This document shows, piece by piece, positions 54,034 to 63,133 of a stretch of DNA of 64,000 bases. Numbering within the stretch: the first letter of the stretch is position 1; the number at the start of each line of letters is the position of its first letter. The stretch is from CBDBZL01 sp031399025 (lineage in GTDB: Bacteria; Pseudomonadota; Alphaproteobacteria; Sphingomonadales; Sphingomonadaceae), in NCBI GenBank assembly GCA_031399025.1, contig JANNOJ010000065.1:51306-115305 (forward strand), read 5' to 3'. The notes under the pieces were generated by a model. The model made no database searches, had not been told where the DNA came from, and saw nothing but the letters and a program-made list of their open reading frames with translations. The translations under genes were made by a program, and so were the position numbers.

Positions 54034-55134
54034 TTATTCCTCGGTGCGGATCAGCACTGTCTCGCCGATCAGGAAGAACAAAACGAACGGCGCCCAGGCA
54101 GCGAGCAAGGGCGGATACCCGCCGAAGCTGCCCAAAGCGAGCGCCGCATTGTCGACCACGAAATAGGCAAATCCCAGCATCATGCCGGTCACCGCGCGGG
54201 CGAACAGGTGGCCCGAGCGCGCCAGACCGAAGCCCGCCACCGCTCCCAGCAGGGGCATCAGCACGGCCGACATCGGTCCCGAAATCTTGTGCCACCACTT
54301 GGCCTCGAGTTCGGCAGTGCGGCGGCCGGCGGCCTTCAGCGCGGCGATCGAGCCCGATAGCTCGAGCAGCGGCTCGGCGTCGGCATCGACATTGCGCAGC
54401 GCTACCTGGTCCGGGGTGAGGCTCGGGGCGACGATCAGCGGCCCGGCCGGCCGGCTGTCGCTGGCCGCACCCACCTCGAACACCGCGGGATCTGCCAGCC
54501 GCCAGCCCGGGCCAACGAAGGTGGCGCGGCTCCCGCGGATTTCGCGCACGATCATGGCATCGGCATCGCGGGCATAATAGGTGACGTCGGTCAGCACGGT
54601 GCCCTCGCCGGTGCCGGTCACCAGCCGGGCGAGGAGGATGTCGCCGCCGTCGCTCAGGTAGACGTTGCTGCGAGCGTCGGGATCGGCCGGCACGGGGGCG
54701 AAATCATTGCCCTCCCAGGCCTTGAGCGTGGCGGTGGCGCGGGTGACCACACGCTCGTTGAACGCAAAGGAGACTGCGGCCAGGCCGGCGGCCGTGAGCA
54801 GCAGCGGCGCCAGGATCTGGTGCGCCGAGAGCCCGGCCGCCTTCATCGAGGTCACCTCGCTGTTCTGGCTGAGGGTAGCGAGCGTGAGGATGGTCGCCAA
54901 CAGCACCGCGTAGGGGAGGAACTGCGAGACCAGCTGCGGGATGCGCAGCGCGGCGTAGCGCAGCACGTGGTTCTGCCCGTTGCCGGGCACTTCGAGAATG
55001 TCGCCCGAGGTGCCGAGCAGGTCGAGCATCAACAGCACCAGCACCAGCATCGCCAGCACCGCCAGGATGCGCACCGCGAAGCTGCGCGCGAGATACCAGG
55101 TCAGCGTGGCCGATGGGAAGAAGTCGAACAGCAC
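54034..55134 (-). CDS. lptG: LPS export permease LptG
   Basis: 366-residue inner-membrane permease of the LptB2FG complex that extracts LPS from the inner membrane. Six helices and a periplasmic beta-jellyroll. LARSFAVRILAVLAMLVLVLLMLDLL at the start, QNSEVTSMKAAGLSAHQIL (coupling helix that contacts LptB) and the C-terminal SGHLFARAVTGMMLGFAYFVVDNAALALG are typical. It follows lptF by 6 nt. Confidence 0.93.
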   Translation of the reverse strand: MLFDFFPSATLTWYLARSFAVRILAVLAMLVLVLLMLDLLGTSGDILEVPGNGQNHVLRYAALRIPQLVSQFLPYAVLLATILTLATLSQNSEVTSMKAAGLSAHQILAPLLLTAAGLAAVSFAFNERVVTRATATLKAWEGNDFAPVPADPDARSNVYLSDGGDILLARLVTGTGEGTVLTDVTYYARDADAMIVREIRGSRATFVGPGWRLADPAVFEVGAASDSRPAGPLIVAPSLTPDQVALRNVDADAEPLLELSGSIAALKAAGRRTAELEAKWWHKISGPMSAVLMPLLGAVAGFGLARSGHLFARAVTGMMLGFAYFVVDNAALALGSFGGYPPLLAAWAPFVLFFLIGETVLIRTEE

Positions 55135-55140
55135 GCTCGC

Positions 55141-56400
55141 TTACTCGGCGGGCTCGGGCGCGGCTGCGGTAAAGGGATCGTCGATCTGCTCGGCCGTGCG
55201 ATCCTGCGGCGTACGCCGCCCACCGACGACCCGGCGCACCTGCCGCCCCAGCTTGGCGTACAACGATTCCAGAACGCCCAGCGCCTGTCCCCCGGGAACG
55301 AAGGCGACCTGGTAGAACATCCAGACGATCACGGCCGAAAACACCACGAACGGCCCCCACAGCGCGAGCCACGGATCGAGCCGGCCGATTTCGGCCACCT
55401 CTTCGCCGTACTGGTTGACCTTGTGGTAGGCGACCACCAGCACGATGGAGACGAACACGCCGAGCGCCGAAGTCGACCGCTTGGGCGGGATGGCCAGCGC
55501 CACCGCCAGCAACGGCAGCAGCAGCATCATCACCACCTCCACCATGCGATAATTGAACGTGGCGAGGCTGCTGACCCGCTCGGCGCGGCTGGCATCCTCG
55601 TTCCAGCCCATGCGTAGCAGTTCTGGCAGCAGGTACTCGCTGGTGGCGTCGCCGCGTTCGCGAAAGCGCTGGAGCGCGGGCAGATCGATCGGCAAATCGT
55701 GTTCGGCGAAGCTGAGCACCCGCGGCCCGCCCTCGGCCACCCGGTGGATGATGGTGCCGTCGGTCAGCCGCAGGATGATCGTGTTGCGGTCGTCCCGATT
55801 TGCCAGGAAGTGCCCTTCGCGCGCCGAGATGGAGAGCACCTGGCCGTCATCGTCGGCGATCCGGGCGAAGATGCCGCGCAGGTCGCGCCCGCCATCGCGG
55901 CTCTCCTCGATGCGCAGCGCTACCCGGTCCTCGATGGCGGTGAACTCGCCCACCTGGATGGAGGCGCCCAGCGCCCCCGATTGCAGTTCGAACTCGAGCT
56001 CCTCGTAGGAATATTTCGCGAGCGGCTGGATGTAGCCCACGATCGTGAAGTTGAGCGCCACCAGCGCCAGGGTGATGAGGTAGGGCACCCGCAGCATGCG
56101 GGTATAGGACAGGCCCACCGCGCGCATCACGTCGAGCTCGCTCGAGGTCGCCAGCTTGCGGAAGGCGAACAGCACGCCGAGCATCAGCCCCAGCGGGATC
56201 GACAGCCCGGCATATTCGGGAACGAGGTTGACCAGCATGCGGAACACCACGCCCACCGGGCCGCCCTCGGTCGAGACGAACTCGAACAGGCGCAGCATCT
56301 GTTCCAGCATCAGCAGGCTGGCGGCCAGCAGGAACACGCCGATCATCGGCACCAGCACGAGGCGGCCGATGTAGCGATCCGTGGCGGTGATAAAGGTCAC
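55141..56400 (-). CDS. lptF: LPS export permease LptF
   Basis: 419-residue partner of LptG. RYIGRLVLVPMIGVFLLAASLLMLEQMLRLFEF, the coupling helix TSSELDVMRAVGLSYTRMLRVP, a periplasmic domain and three C-terminal helices are visible. A roughly 40-residue C-terminal tail (after VLESLYAKLG) is low in complexity. First gene of lptF-lptG. Confidence 0.93.
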   Translation of the reverse strand: MTFITATDRYIGRLVLVPMIGVFLLAASLLMLEQMLRLFEFVSTEGGPVGVVFRMLVNLVPEYAGLSIPLGLMLGVLFAFRKLATSSELDVMRAVGLSYTRMLRVPYLITLALVALNFTIVGYIQPLAKYSYEELEFELQSGALGASIQVGEFTAIEDRVALRIEESRDGGRDLRGIFARIADDDGQVLSISAREGHFLANRDDRNTIILRLTDGTIIHRVAEGGPRVLSFAEHDLPIDLPALQRFRERGDATSEYLLPELLRMGWNEDASRAERVSSLATFNYRMVEVVMMLLLPLLAVALAIPPKRSTSALGVFVSIVLVVAYHKVNQYGEEVAEIGRLDPWLALWGPFVVFSAVIVWMFYQVAFVPGGQALGVLESLYAKLGRQVRRVVGGRRTPQDRTAEQIDDPFTAAAPEPAE

Positions 56401-56555
56401 CTAACCGCTCTCAGCCGAGCCGACGCGGAGCGGCGGCGGAGCGGCATGGCGCCGGCGTGATCCCGGCGGGGGCCGTCCGGCTCTGGCGGAGCGATCGTTC
56501 CGGGGGCGCGGAGCATCTGGCGGCGGCGGCGGCGGGCCTGGCGGCGAGCGACCGG

Positions 56556-56996
56556 TCAGGCCTTCTCCAGCGTGCATTGCAGCGGGTGCTGGTTCTCGCG
56601 GGCGAAATCCATCACCAGCGTCACCTTGGTCTCGGCAATCTCGTAAGGATAGACGCCGCACACGCCCACCCCCCGCTGGTGGACATGCAGCATCACCCGC
56701 GTCGCCTGCTCCAGGTCCATGCGGAAGAAGCGCTTGAGCACCATCACCACGAATTCCATCGGGGTGTAGTCGTCGTTAAGCAGCAGCACCTTGTACTGGC
56801 TCGGCTTCTTGGGCTTGGTGCGGGTCTTGGTGGCGACGCCGATCTGGTCGGCGCCATCGATATCGTCGCCATCGGGGAAGCCGTCGCCCTCGCCCGGCGC
56901 CTGGGCGAACAGCGGCGGGGCGTAGGGGTGCAACGGGCCGGACCCTGCAGGGTCCGCGCGGGCGGGTGTCGGGTTGGAGCGTATCGCAAGTGGCAT
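56556..56996 (-). CDS. clpS: ClpS adaptor of the ClpAP protease
   Basis: 146 residues; the ClpS domain (about 55-143) has KVLLLNDDYTPMEFVVMVLKRFF, the N-degron pocket residues, ATRVMLHVHQRGVGVCGVYPYEIAETK and CTLEKA at the end. It delivers proteins with destabilising N-termini to ClpAP. The N-terminus is about 35 residues longer than usual, and a later start cannot be excluded. Confidence 0.93.
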   Translation of the reverse strand: MPLAIRSNPTPARADPAGSGPLHPYAPPLFAQAPGEGDGFPDGDDIDGADQIGVATKTRTKPKKPSQYKVLLLNDDYTPMEFVVMVLKRFFRMDLEQATRVMLHVHQRGVGVCGVYPYEIAETKVTLVMDFARENQHPLQCTLEKA

Positions 56997-57139
56997 GGCG
57001 GTCCTGCGAAATATCGTATCGCAGGGACGAACTGCAAGGCTCGATTGGCGGTTGCGTGGCCGATCACCGCCCCGGGCGGGGACTTGGCCGCACGCCCGTC
57101 CGGTCCGCCGGCTACGAGCCGGCGGCCGAGGGGGGCTGA

Positions 57140-58069
57140 TCAGGCCTTCGCGATCTTGTCGGTGGCCATGCTCAACCGCGCGGTGAGCGGGGCGAACGAT
57201 TCGTTCGACAACTTCATCATCTTCTCGGTGTTCTTCGAGGTGCTGGCGACCACGGCGTCGAAATTGCGGCGCATGATCTTGCCCTGGATCTGGAGCAGCT
57301 CGGTCGGGCTCTTGACCGCCGCCATCTCCTTGAGGTCCGCGGTCATCTGCTCGTAAGCCGACTTCGCGTCCTCGACATAGGTGCGGGCGAGTTCCTGCAT
57401 GCCATTGGAGAAAATCTTGCCGCTCTCGACCACCGCTTCGACATTGCCCTTGGCGGCCTCGGTCATGTCGGTCATCATCTCGCTCGACTTGGCGTAGGCC
57501 GCGTTCGAGCGATCCTGCATATCGGTCGCTACTTCGTTCATCGGCTGGGTGAAATCGGTGGTGGTCTCGGACATGTTCGTTTCCTTCGATGGTGCAATGC
57601 TGGGCTGATCGGGTACTGCGGGGGAATTGATCGGGGCGGTCGGATCGGGCAGGTCGGAGGTTGCCGTGTCGGTCTTCTTCAGGGGCGCCGCCTCGACTGA
57701 GACGGCGGACTTCTTTGCCGTGCGAGCGATGTTTGAGGCTGCCACGGGCACTACGAGATCGGCCGGCTGGATGTCATCGCCACCCGCGATTGCTGCGCCC
57801 TGGAGCGAAGATGACGCCATCAGCGTCGCCGCCGCAGCTTCTTCGCCGCCGTTGCTCGAGGTCGTCTGCCCCGCCCCGGACGCTGCGGCCTGGGCGATCG
57901 CCTCGCTCAGCTCAGCTGCCGCAAGCCGGTGCTCCGCAGGGCGGTCCGCGCCGATCGCGACAGCTTGCCTGTCGGCCTCGTTCTGGTCGGCCTCGTTTTG
58001 GCCGGCCTCGATTTGGTCGGGCTCGATTTGGTCGGCCTCGTTTTGGCCTTTGCTCGGGGAATCCCCCAT
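57140..58069 (-). CDS. Phasin family protein with long repetitive N-terminus
   Basis: 309 residues from ATG 58069. The C-terminal 130 residues are a phasin domain (YAKSSEMMTDMTEAAKGNVEAVVESGKIFSNGMQELARTYVEDAKSAYEQ...), which coats polyhydroxyalkanoate granules. The N-terminal 165 residues are low-complexity, with near-repeats of EADQ, EPDQ and EAGQ at about residues 10-33 (tandem in the DNA at 57990-58050). A second plausible start is the internal ATG at 57573 (MSETTTDF) directly before the phasin domain. Downstream of phaC with candidate PhaR operators in between. Confidence 0.85.
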   Translation of the reverse strand: MGDSPSKGQNEADQIEPDQIEAGQNEADQNEADRQAVAIGADRPAEHRLAAAELSEAIAQAAASGAGQTTSSNGGEEAAAATLMASSSLQGAAIAGGDDIQPADLVVPVAASNIARTAKKSAVSVEAAPLKKTDTATSDLPDPTAPINSPAVPDQPSIAPSKETNMSETTTDFTQPMNEVATDMQDRSNAAYAKSSEMMTDMTEAAKGNVEAVVESGKIFSNGMQELARTYVEDAKSAYEQMTADLKEMAAVKSPTELLQIQGKIMRRNFDAVVASTSKNTEKMMKLSNESFAPLTARLSMATDKIAKA

Positions 58070-58102
58070 GGCGTTTCCTCGATTCGCTCGCACAGCGATT
58101 GC

Positions 58103-58163
58103 TGCACTGCACAAATAGTCCCTTGGACGTCGATGTCAACGGCAAATTGTGCACTGCACAAAT
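58103..58163. promoter_or_regulatory. Two candidate PhaR operators before the phasin gene
   Basis: The sequence TGCACTGCACAAAT occurs twice (58103-58116 and 58150-58163), 47 nt apart, in the 120-nt space between phaC and the phasin gene. The right copy is part of a perfect palindrome TTGTGCA-C-TGCACAA (58147-58161). PhaR repressors of alphaproteobacteria bind TGC/GCA-rich sites in front of phasin genes and are released when PHA is present. No phaR gene is in the window. Confidence 0.6.
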
Positions 58164-58192
58164 GTTAGTTTTCACGCAGATAGCACGGCAAT

Positions 58193-60220
58193 TCAGCGCA
58201 TCCTGACATAGCGTCCCGGCGCATCCTCGATCGCGGGATTGCCCTCGCTGCCCGGCTGCCGTGCGCCGCCGGCGTCGACCCGTTCGGGTGCTTGCTGCGC
58301 GAGCCAGGCCAGCCAGTCGGGCCACCAGCTGCCCGGATGCTCCTTGGCCCCGGCGATGAATTCGGCGAGCGAGGCGGCCGGCTGTTCGTTGATCCAGTAA
58401 CTGTATTTGTTGGCCGAGGGTGGGTTGACCACCCCGGCGATATGGCCGCTGCCCGCCAGGATGAAACGGGCCGGGCCGGAGAAATGGCGGGGAAGTTTGA
58501 ACACGCTCTCGGGCGGGGCGATGTGGTCCTCGCGGCCGGCCTGCACGTAGGCCGGGGTGGCCACGCGCGACAGGTCGATCTCGGTGCCGTCCGCCCCCAA
58601 CGCGTCGGGTTCGACCAGCAGATTGTCGCGGTACAGGTCGCGCAGATAGCTCTCGTGCCACCGCGCTGGCAGGTTGCTGACATCGCCATTCCAGTACAGC
58701 AGGTCGAAGGCTGGATAGTCCTTCCCCAGCAGGTAATGGTTCACCACGTAGTTCCAGATAAGGTCGCCCCCGCGCAGCAGGTTGAACGTGGCCGCCATGT
58801 AGCGCCCGTCCAGATAGCCGCCCTCGCTCGCCTGGCGGACCATCTCGAGCTTGGCGTCGTCGATGAACAGCTTGAGGTCGCCGGCATGCTCGAAATCGAC
58901 CTGGGCGGTGAAGAAAGTGGCGGTGGCCACCTTGTCGGCCTGGCCGCGCCGGGCGAGCACCGCCAGCGTCGCAGCCAGCGTGGTGCCCGCCACGCAATAG
59001 CCGATCGTGTGCACCGCGGGCACCGCCAGCCGCTCGCGCACGAAATCCACCGCCTCGATCTGCGCCCGGACGTAATCGTCCCATTCGATGTGCGCCAGGC
59101 TCGCATCGGCCGAACGCCAGCTGGCGATGAACACGGTGAGCCCCTGGTCCACCGCCCATTTCACGAAGCTCTTCTTGGGGTTGAGGTCGAGAATGTAGAA
59201 CCGGTTGATCCACGGCGGGAAGATCACCAGCGGGGTGGCCAGCACCTGCGGGGTCGTGGGCGAATACTGGATGAGCTGGAACAACGGCGTCTCGTGCACC
59301 ACCTTGCCTGGCGTGCAGGCGATGTTCTCGCCCAGCCTGAACTTGCTGGCATCGGCATGCGTCAGCTGGCCGCGCTCGAGATCGGCGGCGAGGCGCTGCA
59401 TCCCGGTGACCAGGTTCTGCCCCCCCGTCTCGATCGTGCGCTCGAGCACGACGGGGTTCATCAGCGGGAAGTTGGCCGGGCTCATCGCCTCCAGCACCGC
59501 CCGGGTGGCGAAGCGCAGATTGTCGCGCTCGCGCGGATCGAGGCCGGCAATCGCATCCACCGACTGGCCGATCCGCTCGGCCACCAGCAGGTAGGTTTGG
59601 TGGATCAGCGCGAATACCGGTTGTTCCCGCCAGGCCGGGTCGGCGAAGCGGCGGTCGGTCCGCGGCAATTGCGGCTCCAGCGGCCTCGGCCCCTCGGCGC
59701 GCGGGCCGAGGCCGTACTGCGCCAGGATGTCCTGCCACAGGCGCGCGCCTTCTTCCCACAAGGCATGCTGCGCCCTGGCGTCGAAGGTGGGCAACGAGCC
59801 CGACCAGCCCTGCATCAGCCCCAGCCATTGGGCCGGATCGGCGAGCATCGGGATTGGCAAGTCGGACTTCGCCGGCAGGGTTTGTGGCAGCTGCCAGGCC
59901 CGACCGAGCCGCCCCAGCGTCTCGCCCAGGTCGGCGACCGCCTGCTCGTCGTGCAGGCGCGGCGCGCCATCGGGGGCGAAGCTGGCCATCACCTGGCGAG
60001 CGGTTTCGGCCTGGACGCGCAGCATCTGGGTGAACAGCTCCGCCGCGTCGATCGCCGCCGGCGCCGCTGCCGGCGCGGTGTCGGGTGCGGGCGCGCTTGG
60101 CGGCGGCGCGGCGGCGGGTGCGGCGGCGGCGGGTGCCTGCCTGCGGGCCTGCTTCGATTCCTTGGCCTGCTGCCCGCCCGCGCCCTTTGCGCCGGCCCGC
60201 CTCCTGGATTTTTGTGCCAT
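58193..60220 (-). CDS. phaC: Class I poly(3-hydroxyalkanoate) synthase PhaC
   Basis: 675-residue polymerase of 3-hydroxyacyl-CoA. The lipase-like box GYCVAG holds catalytic Cys409; the Asp in QAGREDHIAPPESV and the His in LAGSGHIAGVVNPP complete the triad. VIFPPWINRFYILDLNPKKSFVKW and the conserved Trp (KYSYWIN) are typical of class I. The N-terminus has an Ala/Pro-rich tail of about 50 residues. Upstream of phasin in the same direction. Confidence 0.95.
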   Translation of the reverse strand: MAQKSRRRAGAKGAGGQQAKESKQARRQAPAAAAPAAAPPPSAPAPDTAPAAAPAAIDAAELFTQMLRVQAETARQVMASFAPDGAPRLHDEQAVADLGETLGRLGRAWQLPQTLPAKSDLPIPMLADPAQWLGLMQGWSGSLPTFDARAQHALWEEGARLWQDILAQYGLGPRAEGPRPLEPQLPRTDRRFADPAWREQPVFALIHQTYLLVAERIGQSVDAIAGLDPRERDNLRFATRAVLEAMSPANFPLMNPVVLERTIETGGQNLVTGMQRLAADLERGQLTHADASKFRLGENIACTPGKVVHETPLFQLIQYSPTTPQVLATPLVIFPPWINRFYILDLNPKKSFVKWAVDQGLTVFIASWRSADASLAHIEWDDYVRAQIEAVDFVRERLAVPAVHTIGYCVAGTTLAATLAVLARRGQADKVATATFFTAQVDFEHAGDLKLFIDDAKLEMVRQASEGGYLDGRYMAATFNLLRGGDLIWNYVVNHYLLGKDYPAFDLLYWNGDVSNLPARWHESYLRDLYRDNLLVEPDALGADGTEIDLSRVATPAYVQAGREDHIAPPESVFKLPRHFSGPARFILAGSGHIAGVVNPPSANKYSYWINEQPAASLAEFIAGAKEHPGSWWPDWLAWLAQQAPERVDAGGARQPGSEGNPAIEDAPGRYVRMR

Positions 60221-60367
60221 GGGCCTACTATAACACCCTTTGTGACATTTGGAGGGATTGCCCGCGCGCTCTGTGGCCGGCAGGCGATTGTGCTAGAGCC
60301 CTGAGTCGCGACTTGTCCGTGGCGAAATCCGGCATAGGGCAGCCCCGCATACTCTTGCGAGCGAGTG

Positions 60368-61567
60368 ATGGACCAGGAATTCTACCGCATAAAGCGCCTT
60401 CCGCCCTATGTCATCGCCGAGGTGAATGCGATGCGCGCGGCCGCGCGGGCCGAGGGGCGCGACATCATCGACCTGGGCATGGGCAACCCGGATTTGCCGC
60501 CGCCCCAGCACGTCATCGACAAATTGTGCGAGGTGGCGCAGCGGCCCGACGCGCACGGCTATTCGCAATCGCGCGGCATCCCCGGGCTGAGGAAGGCGCA
60601 GGCCAACTATTACCAGCGCCGCTTCGGGGTGGAGCTCGACGCCGAGCGCGAGGTGGTGGTGACGCTGGGCTCCAAGGAGGGCCTGGCCAGCCTGGCGACC
60701 GCGATCACGGCGCCCGGCGACACCATCCTGGCGCCCAACCCGTCCTACCCGATCCACACCTTCGGCTTCATCATCGCGGGCGCCTCGATCCGCTCGGTGC
60801 CCACCACGCCCGACGAGAATTACTTCACCGAGCTCGAGCACGCGATGAACTTCACCGTGCCGCGGCCCACCATCCTGGTGGTCAATTACCCCAGCAATCC
60901 GACCGCCGAGACCGTGGACCTGGCGTTCTACGAACGGCTGGTGGACTGGGCGAGGTTCCACAAGGTCTGGCTGCTGTCCGACCTGGCCTATTCCGAGCTC
61001 TATTACGACGGCAGGCCGACGCCCTCCATCCTCCAGGCCAGGGGCGCCAAGGACATGGCGGTAGAGTTCACCAGCCTGTCCAAGACCTTCTCCATGGCCG
61101 GCTGGCGGATCGGCTTTGCGGTCGGTAACCCGGTGCTCATCGCCGCGCTCACCCGGGTCAAGAGCTACATCGATTACGGCGCCTTCACCCCCATCCAGGC
61201 CGCCGCCTGTGCTGCGCTGAACGGGCCGCAGGACATCGTCGAGAAGAACCGCCAGCTCTATCACAAGCGCCGGGACGTGCTGGTGGAGGCGTTCGGCCGC
61301 GCCGGCTGGGACATTCCCGCCCCGCCCGCCTCGATGTTCGCCTGGGCGCCGCTGCCCCCCGCCCTCAAGCACATGGGCAGCCTGGAGTTTTCCAAGCAGC
61401 TGCTCACCCATGCCGAGGTCGCGGTGGCCCCGGGCGTGGGCTACGGCGAGGACGGCGAGGGTTTCGTGCGCATCGCCCTGGTGGAGAACGAACAGCGGCT
61501 GCGACAGGCGGCGCGCAACGTGCGGCGCTATCTCCAGACCATGGGGGTCAATTCGTCGGCTGCCTGA
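60368..61567 (+). CDS. Class I/II aminotransferase (AlaC / LL-DAP aminotransferase type)
   Basis: 399-residue PLP enzyme. IDLGMGNPDLPPPQHV, the Tyr and Asn of the PLP site (NYPSNPTAE, DLAYSELYY), the Schiff-base Lys in SLSKTFSMAGWRIG and the C-terminal carboxylate-binding Arg (VRIALVENEQR) are visible. Relatives make alanine from pyruvate (AlaC) or amino-transfer diaminopimelate/aspartate; the sequence does not decide. ATG at 60368 preferred to the adjacent GTG. Confidence 0.9.
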   Translation: MDQEFYRIKRLPPYVIAEVNAMRAAARAEGRDIIDLGMGNPDLPPPQHVIDKLCEVAQRPDAHGYSQSRGIPGLRKAQANYYQRRFGVELDAEREVVVTLGSKEGLASLATAITAPGDTILAPNPSYPIHTFGFIIAGASIRSVPTTPDENYFTELEHAMNFTVPRPTILVVNYPSNPTAETVDLAFYERLVDWARFHKVWLLSDLAYSELYYDGRPTPSILQARGAKDMAVEFTSLSKTFSMAGWRIGFAVGNPVLIAALTRVKSYIDYGAFTPIQAAACAALNGPQDIVEKNRQLYHKRRDVLVEAFGRAGWDIPAPPASMFAWAPLPPALKHMGSLEFSKQLLTHAEVAVAPGVGYGEDGEGFVRIALVENEQRLRQAARNVRRYLQTMGVNSSAA

Positions 61568-61571
61568 CCCG

Positions 61572-61619
61572 TTTGACAGGCTTGATCGATGATAATTTGA
61601 CAGGCTTGATTGATGATAA
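61572..61619 (+). repeat. 24-bp tandem repeat, two copies
   Basis: Two adjacent copies of a 24-nt unit beginning TTTGACAGGCTTGAT and ending GATGATAA, differing at one base, directly after the aminotransferase stop. AT-rich compared with the surroundings. No terminator structure is evident. Confidence 0.8.
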
Positions 61620-61729
61620 TGGGCAAGAACCAAACGGCCAATTCGTGCATCCTGCCGATCCGAGTCGCCTGAAGCCGCCCGCATACTCGCAGGCTCGTGC
61701 CGCGGCAGGGGCGGGGCAGGAGCGACCAT

Positions 61730-62494
61730 TTGGCGACTTTCGGCTGGATCTCTGAAAGGCGGCAACCACCGCCTGCTTGGGATCTGCGGCTGACCGGGTG
61801 GAGCTTGTGCGATGCGGGTTGTACCGGCACCGGCTTCGATGCCTTGGCGCTGCCGAGCGCGTGCCGCCACCTGTCCATCGTCGATGCCGCTGTGCTGACG
61901 CAGCCCCAGCGCCTGCACCTGACCGAGACCTGCAGCCCGGCCTGGCGGCTGCTGCCGCTCGGCGTGGAGCAGGCCGGCGACCGGGCCGAGCTGATCTGCG
62001 CCGGGTGCGCCGATGCGCTCCCCGCCGCCGCCACGCTGCGCGAACTCGACGCGCGTGCGCGGCGGGCGGCCGGTCTGTTCCACTGTCTGCCGCGCTGTCG
62101 CGAGGCCGGGCCGCTCTTGCTCGACCTGTTCCATCGCGACGGCCGGATCGGGCGGCGCTGGCTGGGGCTCCACCCGCGCGAATTCAGCCTGCTGTGGCGG
62201 CTCGCCGCGCAGCCGGGCGAGCGCGTCACCCGGCGTCAGCTGCTGCACGACGTCTGGCGGCTCGACCATGATCCCGAGACCAACAGCCTGGAAGTTCATG
62301 TCTCGCGCCTGCGGGCCAAGCTCGCCCGGCTGGGCTGCGTGTCGCTGGTGGAGACGGTGGCGGAGGGAGGCTATCGGTTGAGCGCGCCCGGGGCCGCGCT
62401 GGCCGCGGCCGCCGCTCCGCCACCGGCCTGCTGCGCCGGTTCCGACCCGCGGGACCAGGCCCTGGTGGCGGCAGACTCAGGCGCCGCCGAGTGA
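61730..62494 (+). CDS. Winged-helix (OmpR-type) DNA-binding protein without receiver
   Basis: 254 residues from TTG 61730, which has AGGAG 7 nt upstream; GTG at 61697 is the alternative. The N-terminal 120 residues are unlike a receiver but have receiver-like length, with no phospho-acceptor Asp. The C-terminal part is a Trans_reg_C winged helix: GLHPREFSLLWRLAAQPGERVTRRQLLHDVWRLDHDPETNSLEVHVSRLRAKLARLG and ETVAEGGYRL. Such proteins with a degenerate receiver are common in sphingomonads. A Pro/Ala-rich tail ends the protein. Targets unknown. Confidence 0.75.
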   Translation: MATFGWISERRQPPPAWDLRLTGWSLCDAGCTGTGFDALALPSACRHLSIVDAAVLTQPQRLHLTETCSPAWRLLPLGVEQAGDRAELICAGCADALPAAATLRELDARARRAAGLFHCLPRCREAGPLLLDLFHRDGRIGRRWLGLHPREFSLLWRLAAQPGERVTRRQLLHDVWRLDHDPETNSLEVHVSRLRAKLARLGCVSLVETVAEGGYRLSAPGAALAAAAAPPPACCAGSDPRDQALVAADSGAAE

Positions 62495-62826
62495 CCGCCC
62501 CGTGATCTCGATCGCCTCGATGTTCTACCCCAGCGCCGCGCGCGCCAGGGGGGCTGGGCCGGCTTCATCGCCAAGTCCGACGCGCCCTGCGCGCGCGCCT
62601 GTTCCCGGGCAGCGAGGAGCCGGGCAAGCGACGAGAAGGTGCTGGCCGCCCACACCACCTTCGCGGTGTGCCCGGCGGGCATCGTGGTATGCGTCCGGGC
62701 GCTGCGCACTTCGCCGAGCAGCTGGACGAGGAGGAGCACCAGGCAGACCTTGCGCGGCGCAACCCGCCGAGTGATCCCGAAAGGGTTTGCCCTGCTCCGC
62801 GCCCCGCGCTAGTTGGCCCCGCTTCC
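62495..62826. other. Degraded coding remnants, no intact gene
   Basis: A frame begins GTGATCTCGATCGCC at 62502 (ISIASMFYPSAARAR), resembling the start of a dimeric alpha-beta-barrel small protein, but it loses protein character within 20 residues. Further on, in another frame, EEEHQADLARRNPPSD looks like a protein end. I interpret the interval as fragments of one or two small genes. No structure beyond this before the tRNA. Confidence 0.35.
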
Positions 62827-62900
62827 GGCCCGATGGCGGAGTGGTTACGCAGAGGACTGCAAATCCTTGCACGCCGGTTCGATTCCGGCTCGGGCCTCCA
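62827..62900 (+). tRNA. tRNA-Cys (anticodon GCA)
   Basis: 74 nt. The acceptor arms GGCCCGA and TCGGGCC pair, with T and the encoded CCA at the 3' end. The anticodon loop CTGCAAA has GCA at 62859-62861, and the T arm GCCGG-TTCGATT-CCGGC is canonical. Confidence 0.97.
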
Positions 62901-62957
62901 GTTTCACGGCAACAAGCGTTGCGACCCGGGCGCGACGTCACTAAGGCCCCTGCAAGT

Positions 62958-63033
62958 GCCGCTTTAGCTCAGCCGGTAGAGCACATCATTCGTAATGATG
63001 GGGTCAGGTGTTCGAGTCACCTAAGCGGCACCA
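62958..63033 (+). tRNA. tRNA-Thr (anticodon CGT)
   Basis: 76 nt with acceptor arms GCCGCTT/AAGCGGC, D arm with GCTCAGCCGGTAGAGC, anticodon loop TTCGTAA (CGT at 62991-62993), T arm AGGTG-TTCGAGT-CACCT and encoded CCA. Reads the ACG threonine codon. The IS remnant begins shortly after its 3' end. Confidence 0.97.
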
Positions 63034-63133
63034 TTTCGGTCCGAAAGGACTAAGGTCCAAGCTCAATCGGGCACTTGAGCCGCGGGCGCTTTTCTGATTC
63101 AGCCAGGTGCGTGGATCAGAGGAGGGCATTGGG

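Noticed and set aside
58292..60304. Open frame of about 670 codons opposite phaC
   Set aside because: Shadow of the PHA synthase on the other strand; phaC has a full catalytic triad and normal length.
61572..61600. TTGACA and GATAAT in the 24-bp repeat as a sigma-70 promoter
   Set aside because: The spacing between the two hexamers is about 12 nt, too short for a normal promoter.
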